Of a DNA stretch of 64,000 bases, positions 10,766-21,474 are shown one piece after another. Origin of the DNA: Pseudocercospora fijiensis CIRAD86 (lineage: Eukaryota > Ascomycota > Dothideomycetes > Mycosphaerellales > Mycosphaerellaceae); contig NW_006921535.1 in NCBI RefSeq assembly GCF_000340215.1, forward strand, positions 1,368,483-1,432,482, in the 5' to 3' direction. Numbering within the stretch: position 1 is the stretch's first letter; every line of letters begins with the position of its first letter. The translations under genes and the position numbers were made by a program. The notes under the pieces were generated by a model. It worked only from the letters and a program-made list of their open reading frames with translations, did no database searches and was not told the DNA's origin.

Positions 10766-13735
10766 ATGGCAGACGGCACACCTGTATCGGAATCGCAGAC
10801 TTCGAACAAGGACAGTAGTACCGGCGGTGGGACGAGCGACCCTTCATCGAACCCAAGTGCTTTCTTAGCACCTTCCGACTTCCTTCCTCGATTACCTCCA
10901 TCGACTGAAACGCCAACCTCCCTAGATCCCCAGCAGCAGCAGCCTGAGGCCGACGCAGCGCAAAGCAATGGCGGAGCGGTAACAGCAGCGGGGACGGGGA
11001 CAGCCACGAGCACGAAGCCTCTAGTAGATGCGCAAGGTCGCACGCTGAACCCGAGATCGTGCGTGACGTGCAGACGTCGCAAGGTCAAGTGTGACAAGAT
11101 AAACCCGTGCACGAATTGCAATCGGGCGCATGTAGAATGTGTCTTTCCAGCGCCTGGGCGCGCTCCCAGGAAAGCGCGAAAGATTGGAGATGGCCGGGAC
11201 AAAGAGCTGCTTGAAAGACTTCGAAGGCTGGAGGGCGTAGTCAAGGGCATGGGCGTGGGCGTAGAAGTGCCGGGCGATGGCAGGGAAAAGAACGGTGAGC
11301 AGAATGGAAACAAGCACGACGATGACGACGAGGCCAATGCCAACAAGGGCGATGCGCCGCTTCATGGAAGACCAGGTGCCGTTGCAGCGACCAGAGACCC
11401 AGACGAGCTGTTCCGACATAAGACTGCATGGGTTGAAGAGCAGCAGAAAGGCCGCTTTGAGAACAGGTTCGGCCGGCTTGTGGTCAATGAGGGCAAGTCG
11501 CGCTATATCAACAATTCATTCTGGGCAAACTTGAGCAATGAGGTCGAAGATCTGAAAGGCATCCTGAACCAATCGAGCGATGACGAAGAGGACAATCTCA
11601 CAGCTTCACCTGCATCGAATTCCCAACACCCCCCGAGCACTCACCATGCCTTTGTCTTCGGCTTCACTTCGCAAACCGCAGATCTCCTCAATCTTCATCC
11701 TTTACCCGGTCAGATCAGAGAATATTGGGATATCTACAAGGACCGTGTAGACCCACTGGTCAAAGTGTTACACATTCCCAGTCTGGAGCCGACGATTCTG
11801 AGTGCTGCATCTCATCTTGCAAACCTGTCGAGGGGCTTCGAGTGCTTGCTATTTACCATATACTATGGCGCAACGACCAGTCTGTCGGCGCACGACTGCC
11901 TGATCAAGCTGGGTGAAGAGAAGGCGGTCTTGCTGGCACGATATCGATTCGCCATCGAACAAGCTCTGGCCCGGGCAAACTTCCTCACTACAGAAGAGCT
12001 CGTGGTTCTGCAAGCATTCGTGGTGTTCCTGATCTGTCTTAGACGAAATAGCGATGCCAGAGTCATCTGGACCTTGACTGGTCTAGTCGTCCGCATAGCC
12101 CAGACCATCGGCATACATCGCGATGGCTCGCACTTCGGTCTGTCGCCTTTCGACGTTGAGATGCGGAGAAGATTGTGGTGGCAATTATGCATTCTCGACA
12201 CCAGGGCCAGCGAGGATCACGGATGTGATCCCACAATCGTTGAGCAGTCTTTCGATACTAAGATGCCACTGAACCTCAATGATGTTGACATTACACCAAA
12301 CATGAAAGAATTTCCACCAGAGCAGAAAGGATGTACCGACATGTCTTTCTGCTTACTCCGCTTCGAGGTTGCCAACACTTTCCGAAGAATCAACTACATT
12401 CCACCTGGCCCACCAAAGGCATGCAACGAGTTCTACCAGTCCGTCACCCTTGAAGACAAGGAGCGATGGATCACCGAGTGTCATAAGCGGCTGGAAGAGA
12501 GATACCTAAAGCATTGCGATATGAGCATCCCGCTTTTCTGGGTGACAGCAACAGTCGCCCGTCTGATGATGAGCAAGATGTGGCTGATGGTCTATCATCC
12601 GTTTCAACGCCAAGACGGCGGCGCCTCGCTCTCTGAAGATGTCAAGGAGAAGCTTTTCATCACCAGTCTGGAAAATATGGAGTACAGTTTACTCCTGGAA
12701 AGCGAAGCAAGGACCATGAAGTGGGGTTGGTTGTTCAGGACGTACATTCAGTGGCATGCCCTCGCATTCACGCTATCAGAACTTTGCCACCGTACCACTG
12801 GCGAGATGGTTGAGCGAGCATGGCGAGCGGTTGATAGAACTGTCGATGGCCGCTGGGGTCTCAATCTCCAGGATGAGACAAATGTTGGCCATCTATGGCG
12901 ACCGCTGAAGAAGCTATATCGGAAGGCTAAAGACGCTCGCACACGTGGCTTGCAGGAGCAACAGTTGTGTCAACAACGCGATTCAAACCCACCATCGAAA
13001 ACGTATAGTCCCAATGCTAACCCAATGTTTGGGCATCCTAATCGGCCTCGCATGACTCGTGCGCCATTGAGTGCAGCACAAGTACAACGATTTCATCAAG
13101 GACCAGCATTCGGCCAAGCACCCATAGACAAGCATGAGCTTCTGCGGTCACCAAGATTGTCAGTTGCCAGCGGCGAGGACCCGATGGAGACAGCAGGTGC
13201 GGGACTCAATCCAGATCTGCTCAACCAAACGCTCCAGCGCGAGCTCGATCAGAGCATAATGAACAATCAGACGGCGAATAACGATATTCCCAACCAATCT
13301 GTGACCTTTGCATTCCCGGCACCCAATCAAGCGATCGCTGCTCCAAAAGCCCAGAACGGCATGCGTTCTCCAATGCAGTTTGGTCAGAACTTCCTCGGCC
13401 AGCCGAGCGACCTGGACTTCAGCAACATGCCTATGGACGCTACAGATGTGCAAATCACCCAGCCCACAGCATCGGATAACATCCCAATACGCATGGACTC
13501 TATTGACTCACTAGACCCTTCACTTGACAATCTTATGGACACCTCCGGTGATCTGAACTGGGAGAATTGGGACCAGCTCGTCAGGCAATTTGGCATGGAC
13601 GTTGACAGCGGCACTAATGGTGGTGCTATGAACTGGAATTCGCCAAATTGGGAGAACGGGAATGGTAACTATGGTGCTCCAAGTGGTGCGAATTTAAGGA
13701 TGGGTATGGGGATGGGAGGCGGGGACTGGTTCTAA
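10766..13735 (+). CDS. Large Zn2Cys6 transcription factor with fungal_trans domain
   Basis: Single exon, 989 residues. The DNA-binding cluster is at residues 98-125 (SCVTCRRRKVKC, then PCTNC and VEC) and has all six cysteines. It is followed by a basic region (GRAPRKARK) and a short coiled coil (LLERLRRLEGVVKGM) typical of dimerising regulators. Residues ~290-700 form the fungal-specific regulatory domain, with landmarks LHPLPGQIREYWDIY, RIAQTIGIHRDGSHF and RRRLWWQLCILDTRASEDHG. The last 250 residues are Asn/Gln/Met-rich and acidic (DLNWENWDQLVRQFG), like an activation domain. A Ser/Thr/Gly-rich leader precedes the cluster. It is a nuclear regulator, probably of a metabolic pathway. No neighbour reveals the target. 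The gene is intact with no intron. Confidence 0.92.
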   Translation: MADGTPVSESQTSNKDSSTGGGTSDPSSNPSAFLAPSDFLPRLPPSTETPTSLDPQQQQPEADAAQSNGGAVTAAGTGTATSTKPLVDAQGRTLNPRSCVTCRRRKVKCDKINPCTNCNRAHVECVFPAPGRAPRKARKIGDGRDKELLERLRRLEGVVKGMGVGVEVPGDGREKNGEQNGNKHDDDDEANANKGDAPLHGRPGAVAATRDPDELFRHKTAWVEEQQKGRFENRFGRLVVNEGKSRYINNSFWANLSNEVEDLKGILNQSSDDEEDNLTASPASNSQHPPSTHHAFVFGFTSQTADLLNLHPLPGQIREYWDIYKDRVDPLVKVLHIPSLEPTILSAASHLANLSRGFECLLFTIYYGATTSLSAHDCLIKLGEEKAVLLARYRFAIEQALARANFLTTEELVVLQAFVVFLICLRRNSDARVIWTLTGLVVRIAQTIGIHRDGSHFGLSPFDVEMRRRLWWQLCILDTRASEDHGCDPTIVEQSFDTKMPLNLNDVDITPNMKEFPPEQKGCTDMSFCLLRFEVANTFRRINYIPPGPPKACNEFYQSVTLEDKERWITECHKRLEERYLKHCDMSIPLFWVTATVARLMMSKMWLMVYHPFQRQDGGASLSEDVKEKLFITSLENMEYSLLLESEARTMKWGWLFRTYIQWHALAFTLSELCHRTTGEMVERAWRAVDRTVDGRWGLNLQDETNVGHLWRPLKKLYRKAKDARTRGLQEQQLCQQRDSNPPSKTYSPNANPMFGHPNRPRMTRAPLSAAQVQRFHQGPAFGQAPIDKHELLRSPRLSVASGEDPMETAGAGLNPDLLNQTLQRELDQSIMNNQTANNDIPNQSVTFAFPAPNQAIAAPKAQNGMRSPMQFGQNFLGQPSDLDFSNMPMDATDVQITQPTASDNIPIRMDSIDSLDPSLDNLMDTSGDLNWENWDQLVRQFGMDVDSGTNGGAMNWNSPNWENGNGNYGAPSGANLRMGMGMGGGDWF

Positions 13736-14249
13736 AATTTGCAGCAACGCATGAAAGGACATGACATGATGAGATGGCTGTAGCTATACTTCTGATACGC
13801 TAAGCATGGTGAGAGTTTTAATGGGTGCATGTATGAATGATATGATGAAATGTATGATGTTATGAATGCATTACTGTGGCCTAAAATAAAGTTCTGCTCC
13901 TTTTTCTTCGATTTATTCGCTTGGAATGTGTGCGTGCGAGTCATGCATAAGGTAGTGAAAGGTAAGTGAACGAACGATGTATGTGAAAATGTTGAAATGA
14001 AAAAGACCTTTTTTTTCTTCAAATCTCAAAGCAAATTGTCACCATCAATGTATTTAAATTTTGTGCAGTATTTAATCCGTAGTCATTGCCTTACCATCTA
14101 TCATCGGTCGTCAATCGTCAGTCGTGCCAACCTTCAATCGTGCCATCAATCATTCGCAAAACTACCTTTGAACAGCTCACCTAGCCACTCAATCGTCAAT
14201 CATGGTCCGTCATCATCGCCAGCACAACCTTGCAACAGCTCGCCTAGCC
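13736..14249. other. Convergent intergenic region
   Basis: It lies between the 3' ends of the Zn2Cys6 gene and the disordered protein gene. It is AT-richer than the genes, with T-runs near 14007-14015. An AATAAA polyadenylation-like signal is visible at about 13883. I see no gene. Confidence 0.4.
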
Positions 14250-15821
14250 CTATCTTCTCCTCGTCCTCCGAAGACTCTGCCCGCTCCTCTGCTGCTCCTC
14301 AAGCCGCTTCCACAAAGCCGCAGCCTCGTCTTCCTCTCGATCGTGAGACGGAGCAGTTGGAGAAGGAATGCCATCCGTTCGCTCTTGTCTGGTTTGTCTC
14401 GAGGACGAAGCGCCCTCATTTCTGACATACCAACTGACATGATCGTCACGGATGTGGGTGTCGATCTGTAGGCCGCGATCGAAAGGAGCAAATCGATCTC
14501 CTAGATCTATACTTTCGAGACGTGGAGCCTCGACTGCAAGATCTGAGGATGGTCGAGAGAGAGGTGAAGGAGGAGAGGAGAAGTTGAAGGCTTCGTCAGA
14601 GTCGTCAAGTCGACCTACCTCTGCAAAAGAGTCGCGAGTTCCAGGTCGGGCGTTTGGATCGACGGGATCGAATGCCTGTGAGTTGATCACAGTTACTCGG
14701 CGTCGACGAGCTCTCTCGGATGACTCTGCAATCGGCGCTGCCGTAAGTGTCTCCTCGCTGCTGTTTGAAGGAGACTTGTTGGCGGCTTCGATGAGTGCAC
14801 CCCAAGTTGACTCTACCTTGCGCCTTGGTATCTTGGCTTGTGGCGCGGGTTTCTTCGCATCGACTGCAGAGTGGTTGACTGGGACTGTTGGGAGAGTCCG
14901 GGAGGCTTGGGCAGAGGATGAGGCTTGGCTTGGACCAGCTTGAGTCGGTCTCGTAGGCGGTCTGCTCGGTCCAGGTTGATGCTTTCCTTGGAAGAAAGCG
15001 GAATCCCTGTTCTTGTCAGCAAAATGCTTGTGCGAGATGATACCGGCACCGGAGTCTAGCATGAAATCCAACTTACTGCCACCGACATAGGCGACTGTGC
15101 CGTTGAGGAGACCAGCCTTCAGTTCCTTTGTGCTTTTGACGCGTTGTCGTTCAACGCCGTTTTTGTCTTGCGCAAAGTTGGTCTGGTTCCAGTGTTCGCC
15201 GGCGTAACTGGCCTGGTGTCTTCTCAAGTCTTGAGCTTCATTGATCGGGAGTAGAGTGCGGCCAGAGTTGTCGTTGGATGTAGCATTCCTGAGGTTCGCA
15301 TCCCATGTCTCGCCTCGAAGTGGAAGTGAAATTTGTACTTCGTTCTTCGGTGGTAGAGCATTGGGATACGAAGCGTCGGGATGTCCAGGAGACAGAAGAG
15401 CTTCGTCGACAAACTTCGCCGTCTTGTCTTTCGCCTTGGTATATATGCTTTTCAAGGCATGCTTTGCCTTGGATGGCTGGCGAGTAAGAGAAGACGGTTG
15501 GTTTGTAGAGGCAGTAGACGTGACATTGAGGTTTCGCGATGGCTGGGAAGATGATGACTGAGCTTGCACATTGTGGAACATGTGCTGCTGCAGTCGCTCG
15601 TTGTTCGCCGCCATGAAGCTCTCGAACTCCTCGGGCGAGTTGAAACCCTCTCTCCGCCATAGAGGTGGCTGTGGTGTTTGGTCGAAGGTGGTAGTGAAGT
15701 CAGACCCAGGTGACTGATCTGGGTTTACTTCATTCATTCTGCGGATGATGTCGGCATTGTTGAAATTGGTCAAGGAAGACCGCCTTCCAGAGGCTTGGTT
15801 ACCTCGACCTCGGTTGGCCAT
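14250..15821 (-). CDS. Large intrinsically disordered protein, hypothetical
   Basis: Single exon, 523 residues, ATG at 15821. Composition is dominated by Ser, Pro, Gln, Arg and Thr, with no predicted membrane segment or signal peptide. Short ordered-looking islands are IIRRMNEVNPDQSPG and LWRREGFNSPEEFESFMAANN near residues 25-75, KAKHALKSIYTKAKDKTAKF near 120, a segment around GLLNGTVAYVGGSKLDFML near 240, and DDHVSWYVRNEG near 460. The C-terminus is a charged helix (EEDEAAALWKRLEEQQ) followed by a basic tail (RRTRRR). I do not recognise the family. It resembles a scaffold or adaptor, but that is a guess. Long uninterrupted length and consistent coding composition support it as a real gene. 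Confidence 0.7.
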   Translation of the reverse strand: MANRGRGNQASGRRSSLTNFNNADIIRRMNEVNPDQSPGSDFTTTFDQTPQPPLWRREGFNSPEEFESFMAANNERLQQHMFHNVQAQSSSSQPSRNLNVTSTASTNQPSSLTRQPSKAKHALKSIYTKAKDKTAKFVDEALLSPGHPDASYPNALPPKNEVQISLPLRGETWDANLRNATSNDNSGRTLLPINEAQDLRRHQASYAGEHWNQTNFAQDKNGVERQRVKSTKELKAGLLNGTVAYVGGSKLDFMLDSGAGIISHKHFADKNRDSAFFQGKHQPGPSRPPTRPTQAGPSQASSSAQASRTLPTVPVNHSAVDAKKPAPQAKIPRRKVESTWGALIEAANKSPSNSSEETLTAAPIAESSERARRRRVTVINSQAFDPVDPNARPGTRDSFAEVGRLDDSDEAFNFSSPPSPLSRPSSDLAVEAPRLESIDLGDRFAPFDRGLQIDTHIRDDHVSWYVRNEGASSSRQTRQERTDGIPSPTAPSHDREEDEAAALWKRLEEQQRSGQSLRRTRRR

Positions 15822-17067
15822 TTCACGTCTGTCTGATTGAGTGATAGTGTTGTGGACGTCGGATGGCCTTGATGTTGGGGGTGACTTTGTCTCTCTTGTT
15901 GCTTGTGGATGTTCTCAGTGACAGTAGACCAGCTACTGAGGTTCAAGAAATCTTCCAGAATACAACGTGGGAGGGAAAAGTGAGGAAACAGGAGACATGA
16001 CGAGTGCTGGGCACTTAAATTCCTTCTCCTGGATCTGGCCCAAATGCACAATGCTTTGTTGCGTCGACCAACAAGAGCATTGTCACTGGTAGCTGTCCTT
16101 TGTAAGAGCAATATGGCTCTGACTTCTTTGAACACTGAAACAAAGGTGCTCTGTCCATTGTAAGAGTGACAAGGTATTGTCCAGGAACTTGGAGCTGGAC
16201 AGCGGCTGTGCCATAGAATATACGTGTTGTTGTTCTGATATTCAGTCAGCAGGGCGATAATGATGTGGAGTAGATTTAACGCCTACATGGGAATAGAATA
16301 TACTTCTGAGCAGTCGTGACAAGCGAAGGGGAAAAGGGCAGACCAAAGTACTTATGGACGGCAAGGTGTCAACGCACGGGCAATGCTGGTACGTCAGTGC
16401 GGGTGAATGAAACTGCCACTCAAACACTCTGGACCATCCATCCCACCACCAGACGCCAATTCCTTCTACGAACGCTATCGACATGCGTCAAATCTACCGT
16501 GCGTGCTGAACCCGTCTCAGCCCCATTGATTCCTCGAGATCACGACCTGAATCACAGCGGCCGCCAAGTCGCCCCGATCCCAACGACGTCAAGAGCCTGG
16601 CTGCAAAGAGGCGTTGCTATGACTTTCAGCCTGAGCATCATCCTGGCATGCTCGAGAGAAAGGAAGAGAAGACATCGTAGATGCGTGGCATCACGGCACA
16701 CGCCTGGCTCCGTGGAGCCAGTCAATCTTGTCTCAAAGGTCATTCGAAGCTCGGAGCTCGGTGATGCGATGTAAACATCTATGGATATGCCGTGGTCTAT
16801 GACGGCTCTCTCGCAGAACGAGGCTGTTCGAGGCATATGTGTTGTGACTGCATACCTGCCGTTCGAACTGTGCTCGATGGCAGTACGCTGAGCTTCATGC
16901 ATGACTTGAGGTCGGCAATTATTGGGGCATTGTCGGGGCATGGTGGGAAGCACTTTATACCATGACACTGACTCTCTAGGCTCTTCTGAGACTTCGCCAA
17001 ATTCCCTCGACTCTCAATTGCTTGATCCCCTGAAGCAAGCATATCGTGCTGTGGCTTCGCAGCTCAT
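15822..17067. other. Intergenic and eroded sequence upstream of the sedolisin remnant
   Basis: About 1.2 kb with fragmentary open frames on both strands. By position it could contain the decayed N-terminal half of the sedolisin gene that follows, but I could not find its propeptide or Glu/Asp active-site segments. The left 200 bases are presumably the promoter of the disordered protein gene. Confidence 0.4.
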
Positions 17068-17637
17068 ATGCAGAAATTTTGCTGGAGGTGGACAACAGCG
17101 CAGATGCTGAATGGCAGATGTACCCAAGATCTCCGATCATCGCTTCCCATACCCTCCGCCATACTGGGTAAGAAAGCTCCAAATGATGGTAGCTTTAGCA
17201 ATACCACTTCTGGTCTGAACACTGGCATTTACAACAAAGCTGGTCGCGGTGTGAATAGTTTGAAACCCAACAGCTTGTGACTATTGCTAATATCTCGCAG
17301 TCTCCTGATGTGGCAAATGGCGCTCACTTCAACCTCTTCGTCCAAGGCAATCTGGCTCAAACATATGCACATCCCTAGCAGCTCCAATCTGGTCTTCGCT
17401 TCTCGCCATGGTCAATCAGCAGCGGCAGGGCTCTGGCAGCGGCCCAGTTGCTTCGTCAATGCCGTTCTGTACGAGCATACCGAGATCTTTCACGACATCA
17501 AGAACGGCTCAAATCCTGGATGTAGAACTGAGGCTTTTCCTGCCCTGTCTGGATGGGACCTTTCTACAGGACTTGGAAGTCTTGATCATGCGACATTTGA
17601 GAAGGTGAAAGACCTCCGAGACGAGGGTTTCTCCTGA
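17068..17637 (+). pseudogene. Decayed sedolisin (S53 tripeptidyl peptidase), C-terminal half
   Basis: Several frames together match the end of a secreted fungal sedolisin. The first reads GIYNKAGRG up to a donor-like GTGAAT (17251), with an acceptor TCTCGCAG before 17301. From 17301 the frame reads SPDVANGAHFNLFVQGNLAQ and meets a stop at about 17376. A one-base shift near 17368 gives TSLAAPIWSSLLAMVNQQR, which contains the catalytic Ser of the family motif (G/x)TSxxAP. A second shift near 17448 gives FVNAVLYEHTEIFHDI, NGSNPGC and SGWDLSTGLGS (the calcium-site region), to the stop at 17637. Two frame breaks, a premature stop and no recognisable N-terminal half mean that it cannot make an active protease. 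The old intron position is still visible. Confidence 0.85.
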
Positions 17638-19153
17638 TGAAAGGTGAAATGACCTGATGGTGATTGAGGCGACAGTTCGCTTGCATGCAAGTTACTTCAA
17701 TCCTTCGCCATTTCTTTCCATTCGTTCATTCTAATAACGCGACACGAAATCCATCAAAGGACAATCGACGCCGGATACTGCCTGCGGAATGTCGCTGAAG
17801 GAGTGGCAGCCGCACGAAGCCCAGCGAATCATCCCGATAATTACGTACATGTGCCTGAGCAACTTGGGTCTGTACCAGCCGCGCTCGCTTGTTTGCAATA
17901 TAAGTCTCCGTGCGAATCCGTATGACAGAACCCTACATATGTATGCCTCCTCTAGGAACGGTTCAATCAGTACGGGTTCGCGGAGCGAGATACAGCTCTA
18001 TTCGAAGACGAGATCCTTACTTACCCCGGTGCCACCGACACAGCAATCGCAATTCTGGCCACATGACCCGAGTGTAAGCCCGACGAGGCAGAGTAGTGTA
18101 GCAATAATTCCAGATAGCATTGTAGCTAGACGTTGTCGTTGTAGTAGTAGGCGTTTCGGGTAGTAGCTGGTAGCCGACGTAGTAATGTTGAATATCGGGA
18201 ATAAGAAACGCTTGAGAAGGCGAGGGCTAATATTAAATATATGCCTTCGAAGACGGCACTTATACCCGCCAAGACGGCACTTATACCTTCGAAGACGACA
18301 TCTATACCTATAACAGCTATAGACAATAGTACGCCCTGCCTATACTCCCTTTCAAGCTATAGAGACGGGAAAGCTTCTGCGGTATTATTATACCTTGTAG
18401 AAGAGCTTCCGAGCCCTCCGAATGCTGTTTTATCTAATAGGAGAAGCAGATCATGCGTGTAATAAGTTATCTGCTTACGAGCTAGGTGGAAGAACAGTTA
18501 GAATTTATACACTTAATGCTATCACGTGCAAAATGTTCGGCGGGGTTTATTAGTAGTTTAAAGATGCGCTTAGACCTACTGTAACTACAAAAATTCCTAC
18601 TAGGCCTCTGATTGCAAGAAAAAGAAAACGAAATCGCGTGTAGGCACTTGTAGGCAATTGTAGGAAGGACGGCAGGCACCGAATTCTGCTGGTTTTTTCA
18701 CTCATCAGCCTTCAGGTCTCGCTTCGCTCAGCCACCCTCAGGCAGCACCTGCCTGCCTATGCTGTATTCTACGGTACTTTACAGATGCTAGTCGTCTATG
18801 CCTTCAGTCGTCGCTCGCAGACATACTGTACTGCCTAGAAACTACAGCGCTTGGGGGTCGCAAACTACATAGTAGCACAAGCGACCGTTGCGCTATATGT
18901 TACTAAGTCCGGGTCTAGTGTGGGAGGCTGTACTGTAGCACAATCCCTCGTGTTATATTTTTGTCTTTACCAGCCACAGCTGATCTCGTCAAAGGAATAG
19001 GATTACCTCGACATGAGTGCAACTTCGCTCACCGCTTTCAACGTCCGACTGGGAACGACGAGTATGCCTGCTCAGGAGGCATATCTAACTGCTTCCAACG
19101 ACAATCTCTCCGACTGGCCATCTTAAGGATCGCAACTGGAAGGATCAGCCCTC
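17638..19153. other. Gene-free stretch with AT-rich, repeat-like core
   Basis: No gene is supported. The stretch 18100-18660 has many TA steps and short stop-rich frames. It includes the 21-bp tandem repeat listed separately and looks like a mutated, possibly RIP-affected, transposon fragment. The GC-richer 18700-18960 segment contains two related words near 18871 and 18935 (TAGCACAA flanked by similar sequence), perhaps element ends. No transposase or reverse-transcriptase motif is readable. Confidence 0.45.
18244..18306. repeat. 21-bp tandem repeat, three units
   Basis: Three consecutive 21-bp units, 18244-18264, 18265-18285 and 18286-18306. They share CCTTCGAAGACGGCACTTAT with a few changes; the middle unit begins CCCGCC, and the third carries ACATC for GCACT. 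In one plus-strand frame they encode repeating PSKTALI / PAKTALI / PSKTTSI. This suggests an old protein-coding repeat, possibly from a transposon polyprotein, but that is inference. Confidence 0.8.
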
Positions 19154-20890
19154 ATGGCGCGTGATGATGAACACAGCGATACCGAGGCGCTGATTCCTAG
19201 GCCCGAACCAGTCGAATTGGACTCACGAGTCGTCTCAGCCAGAAGTTCTTTTCACAGCGAGAGAGATGTATCAATTCAGAAACCTTCGAATACGCTGGAT
19301 GTACGACGATCGCGGCGAGATATTTCAGCCACCAGCTCGCACAGCGAAGCAGGCCCTTCGTCACCACCCCAACCAATCGAGTTGCAACTTCTACGGCCAC
19401 GAAGTGTAACGCCGGCGACAAGAAGCTCTTTGCAAAGTGACAGATCTAGCCAGGAACTGGTACCGAGACCTTCTGTAGAGCTTGAAATACTTCGGGCGAA
19501 GCGAGATGCCTTACGAAGACCACCAGTTACCAGGAAACCCATTCCATTCTCGACATCGCATCCGCCGCTGGCAAGTTCAATGATAGTCATACCACTGGTT
19601 GTTCTACCATTCGCACTCGGACTTATCTCTGCTTATCGACAGCCGAGCAACGGAGCTGCAGGAACCTGCTTACCTGGAAGCACCAAAGTCGTCCCTAAAG
19701 TGGATCTTTGGAGTATAGACAACATCGTTGCAATCACGCTCCCGGTCGCTGGAAACCTTTCGTTTACGGGAGCCAAGTTTCTCGACATCTTCTGGGACCT
19801 GATAGTGGGACGAGGCGGACAGCTTTTCCTCCTTTATATGTCTTATCATGCCTTCAGCCAGGTTCTGACAAACATGCTTCCAACCAACCAACTGACATGT
19901 GACACATATGCTGCCGTTGCATTTGACAATGGCACTCTCAAGGGAGCTTCAACGCTTGCACGGGACTTCTGGCGAAAACGATATCCACGAACACGCTATA
20001 CAATCGGCGTGTACATAGTGATGATCTTTTCAGGACTATTCATATTTGCCTGGCCGACTCTGCTTAGCGCGATGACAAGCTATGGAGCAGTCATGAATGC
20101 CGAAGTCACTGTTAATGGCGAGACATTACAGCTGAGTAGCTTCACTCCCTGCTGGGGGATCGTGAGCGACGCATCTCGAGTGGGACTCGAAAACGACTTC
20201 ATAATTCCTGCTGATGCACCTGAGCAATACAACATGCAGTCCCGACAAACGGCGTCAATGCCGAGTGCAGAAGCAAGGAACCTATCCGCGGCAGAAAGTC
20301 TGTACGCGTACTATGTCAACCATACAGGCCAGTACGAAGACTATCAGCGACTTGGCTACCATTCCATTCCGGACAACGTCAGCAGTATCTACCCCAGCGG
20401 AGCGTCCTCCGCCTCGCAGTACCTCGAAGGCGAAAGCACGTTCAAACACAACAACGCCACGACAGACCTCCCAACACCTTTACTAAACATCCACATCCTC
20501 GTCAGCAACAACGGCCAAAAAGGCTACGGCTGCTGGTACCAAAACCGCACCGTCACAACAGCCTACGAAATCCTCAACACACCCGCGGGTAAATGCACAC
20601 CAACCGAAAAATACCAATGGGGTTTCTCCTTCCTCCTCCTCTTCCTCACATCCCTCTTCACAACCCTCTGGTTTTGCGCGGTCTTGACGCTCTCCTCTCA
20701 AGAGAGATATAGAACTGATGTCCCGAATCATGGATACACGCCGCATTTCTGGCGAGCCGTGGCGGATTTGGGTCGGATTCTTAGTGCTGAGGTTGGGGAG
20801 GATGGACATGTGCTTCCGACGCTGGAATTGAAGAGGTCGATGAGGAGTAAGCGGATGAGAGCTGCTGATGGGGGTGAGGAAGATGGGTGA
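19154..20890 (+). CDS. Multi-pass membrane protein, conserved-looking hypothetical
   Basis: Single exon, 578 residues. Residues 1-135 are a cytosolic, Ser/Arg/Glu-rich disordered region containing two related segments (VELDSRVVSARSSFHSER and VELEILRAKRDA-like). Hydrophobic segments follow at about 141-160 (MIVIPLVVLPFALGLISAY), 218-235 around GRGGQLFLLYMSYHAF, 275-300 (YTIGVYIVMIFSGLFIFAW) and 493-515 (FSFLLLFLTSLFTTLWFCAV). Between the last two lies a long extracytoplasmic loop with N-glycosylation sequons (NLS, NHT, NVS, NAT, NRT) and cysteines. The tail is short, basic and acidic (RSMRSKRMRAADGGEEDG). I recognise only the general layout of a fungal plasma- or vacuolar-membrane protein, not a transporter motif. 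The start ATG at 19154 is the first in the frame. Confidence 0.78.
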   Translation: MARDDEHSDTEALIPRPEPVELDSRVVSARSSFHSERDVSIQKPSNTLDVRRSRRDISATSSHSEAGPSSPPQPIELQLLRPRSVTPATRSSLQSDRSSQELVPRPSVELEILRAKRDALRRPPVTRKPIPFSTSHPPLASSMIVIPLVVLPFALGLISAYRQPSNGAAGTCLPGSTKVVPKVDLWSIDNIVAITLPVAGNLSFTGAKFLDIFWDLIVGRGGQLFLLYMSYHAFSQVLTNMLPTNQLTCDTYAAVAFDNGTLKGASTLARDFWRKRYPRTRYTIGVYIVMIFSGLFIFAWPTLLSAMTSYGAVMNAEVTVNGETLQLSSFTPCWGIVSDASRVGLENDFIIPADAPEQYNMQSRQTASMPSAEARNLSAAESLYAYYVNHTGQYEDYQRLGYHSIPDNVSSIYPSGASSASQYLEGESTFKHNNATTDLPTPLLNIHILVSNNGQKGYGCWYQNRTVTTAYEILNTPAGKCTPTEKYQWGFSFLLLFLTSLFTTLWFCAVLTLSSQERYRTDVPNHGYTPHFWRAVADLGRILSAEVGEDGHVLPTLELKRSMRSKRMRAADGGEEDG

Positions 20891-21474
20891 GGGAAATAAA
20901 GGACTGGTTTCTGTTGGCGAATGTAGGACCTGACTGACGGTGATATGCGAGAGTCTTTGCAGTGCAGTTGCCAGACCATCGCTTTGAGAGCTTCGAGTAG
21001 TTCCGTCATTCTTTACATCGGCTTAGAATGATGCTTGAATGATGAGGACATCAAGGTAGCTCAATTCCTTCTTTAATACGCGAAACCGTCGTGCTGTCGA
21101 CATGTCTTTTGAGCAACGGTAGGCTGTAGCGGCCATTGCCGAACTCTTTGTTCTCGAAGTCTTGGTTCTCGTGGAAAAGCATGAGATGAGAGATGAGATA
21201 ACCACACAAGTGGACTAGAAAGGTTAAAGAGCTCATGCGATATCATATGCTGACTGCTTGAGCTACCCTAATTCTTGGAAAGGTTGGTGATGCTGCAGAA
21301 ACCGCCCACTATCACGTTTAGGCTGGATGTCCATTGAGGTAGTCCGTCTTTCAAATTCGATTTGTTCCATGTCTCGGGTTCTGCCTGGTGGGGCATCAAG
21401 AGAACCAGAAGTCAGATGAATACCTCTTCGCCTCGAGCACCGATATAAACCAAACCCATCCAGTGCCCAGAGCT
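20891..21474. other. Convergent intergenic region
   Basis: It separates the 3' ends of the membrane protein and the chromatin remodeller. Open frames here are short and without domains. I see no RNA gene or repeat. Confidence 0.4.
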
